NCBI GenBank assembly: GCA_022701365.1
Contig: JAKUHH010000028.1
Span: forward strand, 62,001-126,000
DNA: 64,000 nucleotides
Source of the DNA: Mycocentrospora acerina
Taxonomy: Eukaryota > Ascomycota > Dothideomycetes > Pleosporales
Direction: 5' to 3'
Made by a program: the position numbers and the translations under genes. The notes below the pieces were generated by a model that worked only from the letters and a program-made list of their open reading frames with translations, was not told the DNA's origin and searched no databases. Numbering within the stretch: position 1 is the first letter of the stretch; the number at the start of each line of letters is the position of its first letter. This document shows positions 21,882 to 32,814 of this stretch, one piece after another.

Positions 21882-23801
21882 TTAATGGCCTTGTTGCTGC
21901 TGCTGAGCCTGCTGCTGAGCCTGTGCATTGTTTACATGCTGCTGAGCAAGTTGCGCCCGCAAAGTCGTAATCTCATTCTGCAGCGTCGTAATCTTGGCGT
22001 CGTGCTCCTTCTCCATTCTCGCCATACGACTCTCAATCTCCCGCACATATTGCCACACGTCAACCTGGTTGCCCATCACTTCGCGCATGCTACTGCCACT
22101 GCCTCCATGACTCGACAAGCTGCCCGGCTGTGATGATGATCCGGGCGCCCCCATGCCTGAATGTCCGTGCATGCCAGATCCACTACTTCCTTTGCCACCA
22201 CCACCACCACCACTACCACCCTGCGAGCCCGCCTTCGACACCAACGGACTCAGCCCGGGCAGTGATGGCAAATGTGGCCCATTGTTGCCATTCGGTGGTG
22301 GTGGTGCCAAATTTAGAGGCGGCGTACCTCTTGCCGCACCACGCCCAAAGTGTTGTTGGTGCATGTGCTGCGAAAGGTTGGGTGAACGCGAGCCAGGCAG
22401 GCTGCTCTCCACCCCGCCCAGACGGTGGTGTTCGTGCTGACCGGGCGAAAGAGGCTTCGGGCTCTCCGTCATACCACCCTGCGCAAACACATTCGGCTGG
22501 TTGGCAGAGTGCAGTGACGAGAGGCTCGAGGCTGCAATTTTGGGCGAAATGTTACTCGCCTGGTTGGACGGTGCTGGGTAGTAGGGTCGGAGGTTATTCT
22601 GACCCGCTGACACTCGATTGGCGGCAATTGGCGGGTATGTGCTCGAGTGCTGGTGGTACGAACTTTGCGTCGAGTTGCCCGTGTTCTGCCTTTTACGCGC
22701 AGGCCGACTGCCTTCGTCGTCATCTTCACCTTCCACTTCAGGCTCGCCCGTGTAGAGCACGCCGTCCATGTTGTCCTCGCCCTTGCCATCCGCTAAATCG
22801 TCATCAATGCCAAAGCTCGACCGTCGCCCCGCACAGCCACCTTGACCCTTGTTGTGTCGTGCGAGCGCATCTCCTCGAGCAAACCTACGACCACACTTGA
22901 AGCACGTGTGGGGACGCTCGCCTGTATGCAGTTTGGTGTGGCGTTTCAGATCGTGCAGACGGCGGAATCGCGCTTGGCACGTAGGACATTCATACGGCTT
23001 TTCTTGGCTGTGTGTTAGAAGATGGCTCTTCAGGTTGTGGTGGCGTGTAAAGTCCGTCGAGCAATACGGGCATTTGTGGCGCTTGGCTGATGATGGTGAT
23101 TTCGGCGTGTTCTGCCCGTATCCCGGTAAGCTCATCTGACGCGTTGGTCCGCGTGGCTCCGGCTCCGGCGGCAACGGCCCTGGAAATGTAAAAGCACGGT
23201 TACCAGGATTGTCGCCGGGATTTGGGGCAATGAGTTGGTGATGTGCTTGATGCTGACGATGTTGTTGGTGTTGATGCTGGTGCTGCTGTGACTGTGACTG
23301 GGACGCGCCCGCTTGTCCCAAGCTCCCCACCGAGCTTGCAGTAACATCGAGGGTAGGCGCCGTGGAAGGCTCGCCGTCGCCGTAGCTTGACAGGCTGACT
23401 GGGCTTGTCTGAAGATTGTCGCCTGTCAGCCCAGTCTGCTCTGGGATAACGAGGGGCTTGGTGGCCCTATCGGCTTGTGCGCTCGTTTGTGGTGTTGGCT
23501 GGGGTATGTTCGATGGCGGGTTCGCAGACTGCAGATTGCTGGTCAGGCTCTGGAGAGCTGCCATGGCGGGGTTAGGACTCGTCTGCAACGACGCGTGTTC
23601 TCTGTAGCGCCGTTCTTCGGCTATAGCAGCTGCCCCGGTGAGCGGCTGGGGCGAGAGACCGCGTGGTGACTTGGTGAGATGCGTTCCAAAGGTTGCACCG
23701 CTGTGGGGGTTGAGTGCAGAGGGGCCGGGGGTACTGGGCCTTTTTGGCGCGGTAAATGGGCCAGTGTGCGTAGGCGTGACCGCTCGCGTGGTGGTGGCCA
23801 T
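21882..23801 (-). CDS. C2H2 zinc-finger transcription regulator
   Basis: Single exon, 639 residues. Three fingers lie at about residues 238-325. Finger 1 (CPYCSTDFTRHHNLKSHLLTH) and finger 2 (CPTCQARFRRLHDLKRHTKLH) are classic C-x2-C-x12-H-x3-H, and finger 3 (CFKCGRRFARGDALARHN then GQGGC) ends in Cys, so it is of C2HC type. Linkers SQEKPYE and TGERPHT are of the TGEKP kind, which supports DNA binding by all three. The N-terminus is Ser/Thr/Pro-rich with an imperfect Gln/His tract (about 170-190). The centre is acidic, then Gly/Ser/Pro-rich. The C-terminus (about 585-639) is a predicted coiled coil (IESRMARMEKEHDAKITTLQ) running into a Gln-rich tail, suggesting dimerisation. It is probably a nuclear regulator; target genes unknown. 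I could not match it to a named fungal regulator, so no symbol is given. Confidence 0.88.
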   Translation of the reverse strand: MATTTRAVTPTHTGPFTAPKRPSTPGPSALNPHSGATFGTHLTKSPRGLSPQPLTGAAAIAEERRYREHASLQTSPNPAMAALQSLTSNLQSANPPSNIPQPTPQTSAQADRATKPLVIPEQTGLTGDNLQTSPVSLSSYGDGEPSTAPTLDVTASSVGSLGQAGASQSQSQQHQHQHQQHRQHQAHHQLIAPNPGDNPGNRAFTFPGPLPPEPEPRGPTRQMSLPGYGQNTPKSPSSAKRHKCPYCSTDFTRHHNLKSHLLTHSQEKPYECPTCQARFRRLHDLKRHTKLHTGERPHTCFKCGRRFARGDALARHNKGQGGCAGRRSSFGIDDDLADGKGEDNMDGVLYTGEPEVEGEDDDEGSRPARKRQNTGNSTQSSYHQHSSTYPPIAANRVSAGQNNLRPYYPAPSNQASNISPKIAASSLSSLHSANQPNVFAQGGMTESPKPLSPGQHEHHRLGGVESSLPGSRSPNLSQHMHQQHFGRGAARGTPPLNLAPPPPNGNNGPHLPSLPGLSPLVSKAGSQGGSGGGGGGKGSSGSGMHGHSGMGAPGSSSQPGSLSSHGGSGSSMREVMGNQVDVWQYVREIESRMARMEKEHDAKITTLQNEITTLRAQLAQQHVNNAQAQQQAQQQQQGH

Positions 23802-26611
23802 CAGATGGGCTTTGAGGGGGTTGTCTTTCAGGCCGTGTTAGCGCACATGCATGCAATGGCTGGCGATGCAACACGGAGCAAGCCAAGTGGCGACGGGGGC
23901 TTTCGCGACGGGGCGGAGTGTGCTGGACGGGAGAGGAGCGGCAGCGGAGTTGACGAACCGTTGGTCTGAAGCGGCCGTAGCTTTGCGCGCTGTTGTGCGA
24001 GCGATGCGTCAAGGTCGATTCAGGCTCATTCATTAGCGAGTATGCTGTCTCGAGGATTCCAAAGAGAGGGAGTCCCGGGGATGCAGCTAGTTCCGCGATT
24101 AAGCTGGGGCGGAAGCGCTGACGACGCGCTAGGTCGCGAGTTTGGGACGGCCGTTGGCAAGGGCGGCGAATTGTGCTTCTACGTGTGTCGCGAACGAGGG
24201 CCCACGACGCGCGAGATGTCAATCAAAGATCCAGCGCGGCAGGCAGGGTGCACAGATGCCGCAGTCGTCGGCAGTCGTCGATGCGACAGGAGCTGCAGCT
24301 GAATCGGCGTTAGGTCGGCCAAGTCGAGCGCTGATCCGTGAGGCTGTGGGCTGAGCGGGCGGTACGCAGCGCGCAGAGCAGCAGGCACAGGTACAGGCAA
24401 CGATGCAGGTGCAGGCGAAGCAGCGGTGAGTGGCTGCGGGATTGCGACGTCCAGCTGTGATGTTGCGCAGGAGAGATGACGGGCAGGGTAGCGAAGAGCG
24501 TCGAGATGCGGCGCGGCGTGCTTGCTGGGAGTCGTGCGGACGGCGGAAGGCTGGTGCAATGACGCTGGGCGAGACGTGGATACGGGCTGTTGTGGCTGAA
24601 GACAAATGCGGCAACGTGCCTGGGTGGACCCTCGAGCCCTCGGTGTCGCCGTCGTCGCCGTCTGTCACGTTGCTGCAGGCAGTCAATCCTGGATGTGAAG
24701 ATGCTGGCGGCCGGGCAGAGCAAGCAGGACGAGAGCAGAGCAGTGTTCAATTTCGCAGGCAGGCAGGCAGGACAAGTGGGCGGCAGCCTCACGCGGCAAC
24801 ACGGATAGGCTGGCTGGGTTGAGTTACGAACTTCTGAGGCAGTGCACCACTAGCACGCCGCGGGACTGCTGATTAAGAGCGTCCTCTAGCCGCATCCGGG
24901 CCCGAATGGATCATCCTGCGAGCCGGGACGCCTCTGAGACACTTCAGACGCCACACTCTGTCGTACACTCGTCGCGCTGGCTGCCCACCCAGAGCCTTCA
25001 CTGCTCCACCGTCCGAGTCAACCGCTCAGCGGAACCCCGCCAAGACAGGATCTGCAGAAAACATTTCGCGCAAATCCATGCCACTGCCATGGCGGGCCCT
25101 CCACGCCGTGGCAGCTGTTGGCCAAATGTTCCGGAAGTGGTGGCGCAGCGAGATGCTCTGTCACTACTATAGTAAGTCCGGCCATCACACCCGGAACGGG
25201 TACGGTCGTGGGAGCAACGTGCAGTCTGTAACGAAGACGAATCAAGCAACACTGGCGGAACATCACTGCCGATCTTTCCCCGCCATGCCACCGCCCACAA
25301 GCACTCTTGAGCGACGATTCAGCTTTTGCTCGTTGGCGCCGTACATTGATGTGTGAATGCGTGCTTTCACCACATGATAGGCGACCACATGCCGACTAGG
25401 TTGTGGGCCAACAGAGGCGAATCCTCGTCGGAGCCACACGACTGGACGACCTGGTCGGTTTTCCTTCACACTCAACGCCACACTCAGCCAGAGTTTTTTG
25501 CGCCACTGTCAACCAAACAGGCTTTGGTACGTCAATGGCTGATTATCCTAGTCCACCGGCACAAGCTTCCCGGAACTCTTAATCGGCTGGGTCCAGTCCA
25601 GTACGATCGTCAGGAACAAGTGGCGATATTCCACTTCAAAAGACTTGCGCAAGTAAGCATGCGGGTGTACTTGTGAAGAATGGGCAAGTATATTCTGTTC
25701 TTGGTAGGCCATGCAGCCGCGGTGACACGGGCACAGAACTTTTGAGCTGATAACGTGCTACAACAAAGGGGACGCCTTCTGGGAGAATCATCCAGGATAG
25801 GCCATCTCAGGGATGGGTCAAAAATGAAAATTTCTCACTTAGGCCTTGCTCAACCAGCAGTTAACAATATTGTGATGTATCCACTGCCTGGCTAGTATGG
25901 TTGTATCGTAAACAAATGCTCGAATCGACAAACATATACAAGTAGCGGATCACATACCACAAACGCACTGCAACGTGTGGCACAGTCCCTCGTCCATTTC
26001 AAATGTACGTATAATTATGATGCTTGTTCTTGATCAGCTCGAGTACCTCTACTACAACGAGAAACACATTTGCTTGAACGACCCATGTTTATCCAAGACC
26101 CTGCCATAAACTTGGGCAAGTCCTGTTTGGGCAAGTCCCACTGCTCCCCTACCTAGTGGCTAGTCTCGTCGGGTTATCTAGGAGTTGTCCTAAACATAGC
26201 GTATCGTCTCTTTGGAGATTTCTGTACCAGGCTGCATCATATTGGCTAGCTTTTCGAATGATGCTCCAAAATGGTCCATGGAGGTATACTTGGTACCCCA
26301 CAATCACAGATCAGAGACCTTTTTTTATTTTTTTATTAAATATATTGCTTTGTTGTACTGCACCCTGCCGTCAGTTCTGTCTATTTTAAGCACTTGCATG
26401 TTTCAAAATCTAAGTACTGCTGCGTTTGTTAATCGATTCTAAGAGACCTGATGTTGTGGTGCGGCAATATCGTCAAAATAATGTCGGTGTAGAAGGAGTA
26501 GTCTCCTACAGCCAATCAGTGTGCGACACCTCCGCGATGTTTCGTCACTCGCCCTGTAAGCTCAAACATCAACTTCAACGCGCAAAAGTGCGGAGCTAGT
26601 CGCTACATACC
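23802..26611. other. Divergent intergenic region upstream of zinc-finger gene and STT4
   Basis: About 2.8 kb between two divergent genes. Positions 23820-24830 carry many overlapping frames on both strands (up to 216 codons) with Arg/Ser/Ala/His-rich, domain-free translations. I regard this as a long GC-rich leader or promoter of the zinc-finger gene, as is common for fungal regulators. Positions 25680-26550 are more AT-rich and gene-free. No tRNA or transposon was recognised. Confidence 0.5.
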
Positions 26612-29600
26612 ATGGCGTACGTGATATTTTCTGCTCCTCTCCAAGATGGTACTGACAAATCGCCAGGCGCACTATCCGGAGCAACGCGCTCGAGAAACTC
26701 GCCCGTCTCTCTGCGCAGGCTCCATCCATCGCAACCACATCTTCCGACTTCTCGCGGCTATTGAAAAGATGTCCAAACACGTCTGGCGCCCAACATGCAT
26801 CGAATGGGGCAGATGGTGCTCCCAAGGTGCGCGTGCCCATGGTACGTCCGCGCAATGTCCAGCGTGCATCTAACGGCGGGCTCTCAGAATCAGCGGCTGA
26901 TATCACGACTAGAAACTGCAGGAACTGGAGGCTATCCTGGCGCTATGTAAAGCCGCGCCGTTTATTGAATCACTCGATGTCGCAGCGCCACTCTTGCATC
27001 GTCTGTCGTCGTACCTGCCCGAGTCGTTCGCTCAGATACTATCGCCCACCCCCAGTCTGCGCGCAATCGAACCTTCGCCCTACGAGATCCTCACATACAG
27101 CCTGACATCCGCGATACTCTCACTTGGCGCCCGACATGATCAGCTTCGAACGGAGGTCGTCTCTGCAATTGCAAGTTACGTGGACAAGTGGTCAGCCGCA
27201 GCCGCAAATCTTTCAGCAGACCATTTCGAGGATAGTGAAAGAATGGAGTACACGGCAGACGGCGAGCTATCGCGCGTCATGACGCAGAGCCTATCTCTGT
27301 TGGGGCTTTTGAATGCTGCTGCTGAGCATGCAAAGTTCTGGACCGCCTACGAACGGCTTCAAATTGTCGAGCATGTGCGGGAAGCGCTGTCGGAAAAGTT
27401 TCACATAGCTTTCGAGACCGCGCTCTCCATTGTGCGCAATGCGCGCTCACATCAACACGGCCTAACAGAGTGGAGGCGCTACACGAAGCACTATGCAGTT
27501 GTTGGACGACCTCTCGGTGCCATGATCCTCCACGATGCTTTCCTTAAGCTCGTTGTCGCATCCGCCTCGATCCTGGTTGAGAGCCCGGAACGCAAGTCTC
27601 AGGATTCTATACTCGACCATTTGCAATTGTCCCTTAATCATGGTACATTGCTGGGAGATTCATCTGAGGATGCGCTTGCAGAAGGCTTGACGAAGATTGC
27701 GGTAGAAGAGATGGAGCGACTGGAAAATGATCTCGACTACCTGCAGCGAGTGGGCTCTGCATGGCAACAACGGCAGGCATCCTCTGTAAAGGCAAAGGTT
27801 CTTACTACTTACCTTTGCTGTACGGTTTACGACGATCATGTTGCGGATGCAGACGTTTTGACGGCTTGGCTTGACAACGTCCTCAACGACCCCGTACAGA
27901 GCGCAGACCATGACCTGGCATCCACCGTCTTGAAGTCCATGGTTGTCCTAGCTAAGACGTCTCCGTCCATGGCATCGAGCCTTGGTCGTTCACTGCCACG
28001 TACAATCGTTCAAGGCAACTTCGATTACCGAACTACCTCAATTGCAGCCAATTCCCTTGCCGCAGTCCTTAGTCTCTTACCTCAAGATGCCATAATCACA
28101 ACCTTGTACAGTCTTGGAAACATCATAAGTGCGGGCCCCATCTCTGATCGGAACACATCCGTGTTACCTACTCTGAATGGGATCGACAAGTCTCCGCGCA
28201 CCACTGGAGTTTACAATCACCAGCACGGAAGTACCATATCACTCGCACCCAGCGACGTCGAGGAACCAAATCACGTCCATACAACTGTTGTAGAGACTGT
28301 TGTATCTGTTGCGCGGAACTGCAAGGATGAAAAAGTCACAGCGTTGGCCTTGTCTATGCTCACCCAAAAAGTAGGCCGGTCAGGCAAAGCTGTCGATGTC
28401 AAGATCATCACGGAGTCGGCTTTTCTGGGAATTCACAGCCCGCCTGGAGAGTTCAGGGCGTTGCTCAAGCTTTATTCGAAATTGTCTCACGACGCTATTG
28501 TCAACGATGATCGTGCCATGTTGGAGGCTGTGAGTACCGCACACAATCTTGCACTTTGATGATCGCTAATAATTGAAACAGGTCATGAATGCGCGCCTCA
28601 ACATCTCCAGGGAAATATCCGCAAACAATGCAGCGTTCGAAACATACCTTACTCAATTGCTAGACACAATTGTGAGCAAAGGAGATGCTCATGAGACGTC
28701 ACATAGACATCTGCGGGATACTGAGCTTGCAGCTCAAGAGATTGCCCAGCTACTGAAACCTCTTGCCGTCCTTCTTGAACGGAATGCCGATCATGCCGAT
28801 CTCTCTCAGCTTGATGACTCCATCATCACTCTTCACCGCGATGCTTGGTTCAATATTGCTGTTCATGGATTTGATCTCTCGTCTGATCTTGGCAAGCAGT
28901 ACATCGAAGAACTCAGGACTTTGGCTCGATTCAGTAGACCTCTGATTGCAGAGGAACGTCCATCACTATCAGAGAGTGATATCGAGCTGAACACTGTATT
29001 GCGCCGCGGAAAATCGGCCGAACATACCAATGAGCACAGAAGGCGTTTGGCTGCATCGCTTCCTTCATGCGAGGCTGATACCAAAGCGCTCAGCTATTCC
29101 GAAGCAGTGTTCCTTAACACTGCGTATTTGGTGGAGGACCTCCGAGCCAGTACAGGTGATTGCACCAAGGCTTTGGCTTACTTTCTCGATCCAAAGCTGC
29201 GAAGTGGGCCGGTGGGCAATTGCATGTCTGCGATTGCGACAGCAGCAGTAAGAACTTACCTGAACAAGACGCTTTCCGGAAAGTCTCATTCCTTCTCCAC
29301 GCCGTATCTTGCACAGCAGTTGGCGACGGTGTTTGCGGCATGCTGTCACCGGATTGCTCGAGTCCAGCAGGCAGCTGTCACATGTGCGGATATGATTATT
29401 CGCGAGGTACCTTCGACGTTGTGTCAGAAGAGTGCTCTTTTTGCTTTGTTGGAGCTTCTGTCTATGATGTGGTATAGCTGTCTCGAGGGTGAAACCGATG
29501 AATACACCTGGAAGTCCACCTTCACTTCAAAGAAAACTAATATAATGGTGGAGTTGTCCGATGATTACAGTTTCCGACGAGCAACCTTGGACTCCCTACA

Positions 29601-32600
29601 TAAACGCGCTACGGCTTGGATAAAAGGAGCTTTGGATGCAGCCCCTCTAGACATCAAGGGCCTTCTCCAGACATATCTTTCAGAGTTTGATGACGACGCT
29701 TCTTACGGCCATGTGTCCTTTGGACGATCGTTCGCTTTAGACATGGGCTCTGTTATCCCATCCACAGACCAACGCCTCAGCGCTATAGAACGACAAGGTA
29801 TCAATATTAACACCGCATCGGATTTCATAACGCAGTACACCACCCGGCAGGAATACAAGTTTCTTGATGTCGTTGATCAGGAAGAGGAATGGTTGAAGAG
29901 CGGGCCGCCTTCTGAAAACACACCCACGCTTCTCTCCCGCAGCATACAAGATGCGACTAACCTTCTGCTGGATTTAGAGAATCGCACGTTGAACCACAAG
30001 CATGTCACCATTGCAGAGCTGCGTGATATACTACGCAGGGCAGCCGCGCTCCTGTGTAGGGTGAAGACGGACCAATCGCCCATTGTTCAGCATTTGGTTG
30101 GAATTCCTTTTGCAGTGTTCTCAAAGCAATCTATCAAGTTGGGCATATCGCTATGGACGAGTGTAACCAAAGAGAACCCCCGAATGGAATCTCGCATCCT
30201 TATTGCAATCGCAGAAAACTGGGAAAACACGGTGCGAAAACAGCGTGGTCTCTTCAGTCCTACTTTGAGGTTTGTAACTAGAGATTTTAACGTGGATGCC
30301 TGCTAACAAGCCTCAAGGCACCCAGATCCTTTCTATGGCAAGCAGGAATTTGCAGCCACTGATAAAGAGACTCTGTCGAAGCGACAGCAACACATCTACA
30401 ACCTGATAGCGCCCCACTTCCGACTGTTGCAATTCCTCTCTAGCCATTTCAGCGCATCCCGCCTTAGCAAGCCGGATATTGAGCGTGTGTACGTTCGACT
30501 GATACATGTTACTCTTGATGCGATGAGTGCGGGCTGCTCTCAGCCACTCGCCCGTGAGGCTTACTTTCACGCCATCTTGTTGGGATTGCGTATTGCTCGG
30601 CACTGTACAACGCTATCAGCGGTCATCAGGTGGCGCCTAATGGACCGTATCTTGACTGCCGCTTTAGCATGGTTTGCTAATGCACCACAGTATGTTTAGA
30701 CCAGTTCATTGAGATATTTTGCTGACAACATCAGATGGTCTTTCGGTGGTAACCGCTTACAAATCAAAGCCGAAACTCACGTTTTGGCTGATGTACAGGC
30801 CAATCTCGAAGTTCTTGGGAAGTCGACTTTGACTGCAGAATCGGCCCCGAAGCATCTCAGGGCAAAGCAAGATCTTCTATCGCTGTTAATCACTAACGAA
30901 CAGACTCGCTTAACTGTATGGCTATTTCCTCTGGATTATGGCAAGAAGAACCATTTCACATCTGGACGTGCAAAGAGTGGACTCTTGGACGTAAGTAATC
31001 GCAACGCAAGAAGAAAGGCTCTGAATACTAATCATAATAGACTGCTGTGACAGCTCATCTCAAGACTGCCTGGGCAGAAAACCCGGCTATTGCTGTGCAT
31101 CTTATGAAACGTTTCCAATCGCAGCGTTTGAACAGCGAAGTTCGATTCCAAGTGCTAAACTTCCCCCACAAAGTTGTAGATGAGCCGGATGCTCTCGAAA
31201 TACTTCTCGGAAATCAGCTGCCCAACGATGTGTCTTTCCAGCTCAAGGTATGTAAGTTCCATTTATCTTGTTACTATAGCTAATAGTGCCAAGTATCTAC
31301 TATACTGGGCTCCCGTCAATCCGATCACGGCAGTCACGTTGTTCATGCCATCGTACGGCAATCACCCCTTCATCATTCAGTATGCTATGAGGGCACTCGA
31401 GAGTCACTCTGTGGATGTCATGTTCTTTTATGTCTACCAGATTGTCCAAACACTTCGTTACGATGTTCTTGGCTATGTCGAACGATACATCATCGAGACG
31501 GCCAAGTTTTCGCAGCTGTTCGCTCATCAAATCATCTGGAACATGAAAGCCAATGCGTACAAGGACGAAGCTTCTGAAATTGTATGTATTCCTGCCAGCT
31601 TGCAACACGTAAGAGTGCTAATGTTTCCGTAGCCGGATCCAGTAAAACCCACTCTTGATAAAGTCATGGGTAGCTTAGAGTCAAGCTTCTCGGTGGAGGA
31701 CCGAGCATTCTACGAGCGCGAATTCGCCTTCTTCAATGAAGTCACTGGTATTTCTGGGACGCTTCGTTCGGTTCTTCATGAGCCCAAGGAAGTAAAAAAA
31801 CAGATGATTGAAGAAGAACTCCGCAAGATTCAAGTTGAAGTCGGTGTCTATCTTCCCAGTAACCCAGACGGACAGGTGATTGGAATTGACAGAAAGTCTG
31901 GTAAGCCGTTGCAAAGTCACGCCAAAACACCCTTCCTAGCGACTTTCCGCATCCGGAAAAACAAGCCCGAAGCAGATATAGAAGAAGCCGAAGAGAACGA
32001 CCGTGAAGTGGCAAAGGACAATACTTACGAAACCTGGCTCTCTGCCATTTTCAAAGTAGGCGACGACTGTCGTCAAGACGTGCTCGCTCTGCAGATGATT
32101 GCCGCTTTCCGTGGCATCTTCAATACAGTCGGCTTGGACGTCTGGGTCTTCCCATACCGCGTCACAGCCACAGCTCCCGGCTGCGGTGTCATTGACGTCC
32201 TGCCCAACTCCATATCCCGCGACATGCTCGGCCGTGAAGCCGTCAACCGCCTCGACGAGTACTTTGTGAGCCGCTACGGCAACGAAGACTCGATTCGCTT
32301 CCAGGAAGCCCGCAGTAACTTTGTCAAGAGCATGGCAGCGTACAGCGTCATCTCCTTCCTGCTGCAGTTCAAGGACCGCCACAACGGAAACATTATGATT
32401 GACGACTGGGGCCACATCATCCACATTGATTTCGGCTTCTGCTTTGACATTGCGCCCGGCGGCATCAAGTTTGAGCGCGCGCCGTTCAAACTGACGGCCG
32501 AGATGATTGCCGTCATGGGCGGCTCAACGACATCGCAGCCATACCGATGGTTCGAGGAACTCACCATCAAGGCTTTCCTGGCCGCGCGCCAGCACTGCAA

Positions 32601-32814
32601 TCATCTGAGCCAGATTGTTGAGGTCATGCTCGACAGCGGGTTGCCGTGCTTCAAGCCCGAGACCATCAAGAACTTCCGCGACCGCTTCGTGCTGGAGAGG
32701 ACAGAGAGGGAAGCTGCAGATTATATGAGGGGTTTGATTCAGAAGAGTGCTAGTAGTTACTCCACGGGCACGTATGATCGCTTCCAGCTCATCACAAACG
32801 GTATTCCGTACTAG
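26612..32814 (+). CDS. STT4: Phosphatidylinositol 4-kinase STT4 (PI4K III alpha)
   Basis: Nine exons: 26612-26616, 26667-26841, 26913-28529, 28582-30269, 30318-30689, 30735-30990, 31041-31247, 31294-31581, 31633-32814. They give 1929 residues, near yeast Stt4 (1900). All introns are GT-AG, 45-71 bp. The first coding exon has only 5 nt (ATGGC), giving MARTIRSNALEKLARL after splicing. The long N-terminal part is the helical-repeat scaffold of PI4K-alpha. Around exons 7-8 (YLLYWAPVNPITAV, YAMRALESHSVDVMFFYVYQ) lies the PIK accessory domain. The C-terminal lipid kinase domain has GDDCRQDVLALQ, catalytic loop DRHNGNI (about D1784) and activation-loop HIDFGF (about D1802). It makes PI4P at the plasma membrane, where yeast Stt4 works with Efr3 and Ypp1, and it is normally essential. 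The match in exon 9 is unmistakable; the extreme N-terminus is less certain. Confidence 0.96.

Noticed and set aside
23572..24222. 216-codon minus-strand frame upstream of and overlapping the zinc-finger gene
   Set aside because: Overlaps the zinc-finger gene's own coding 5' end in another frame and looks like leader sequence.
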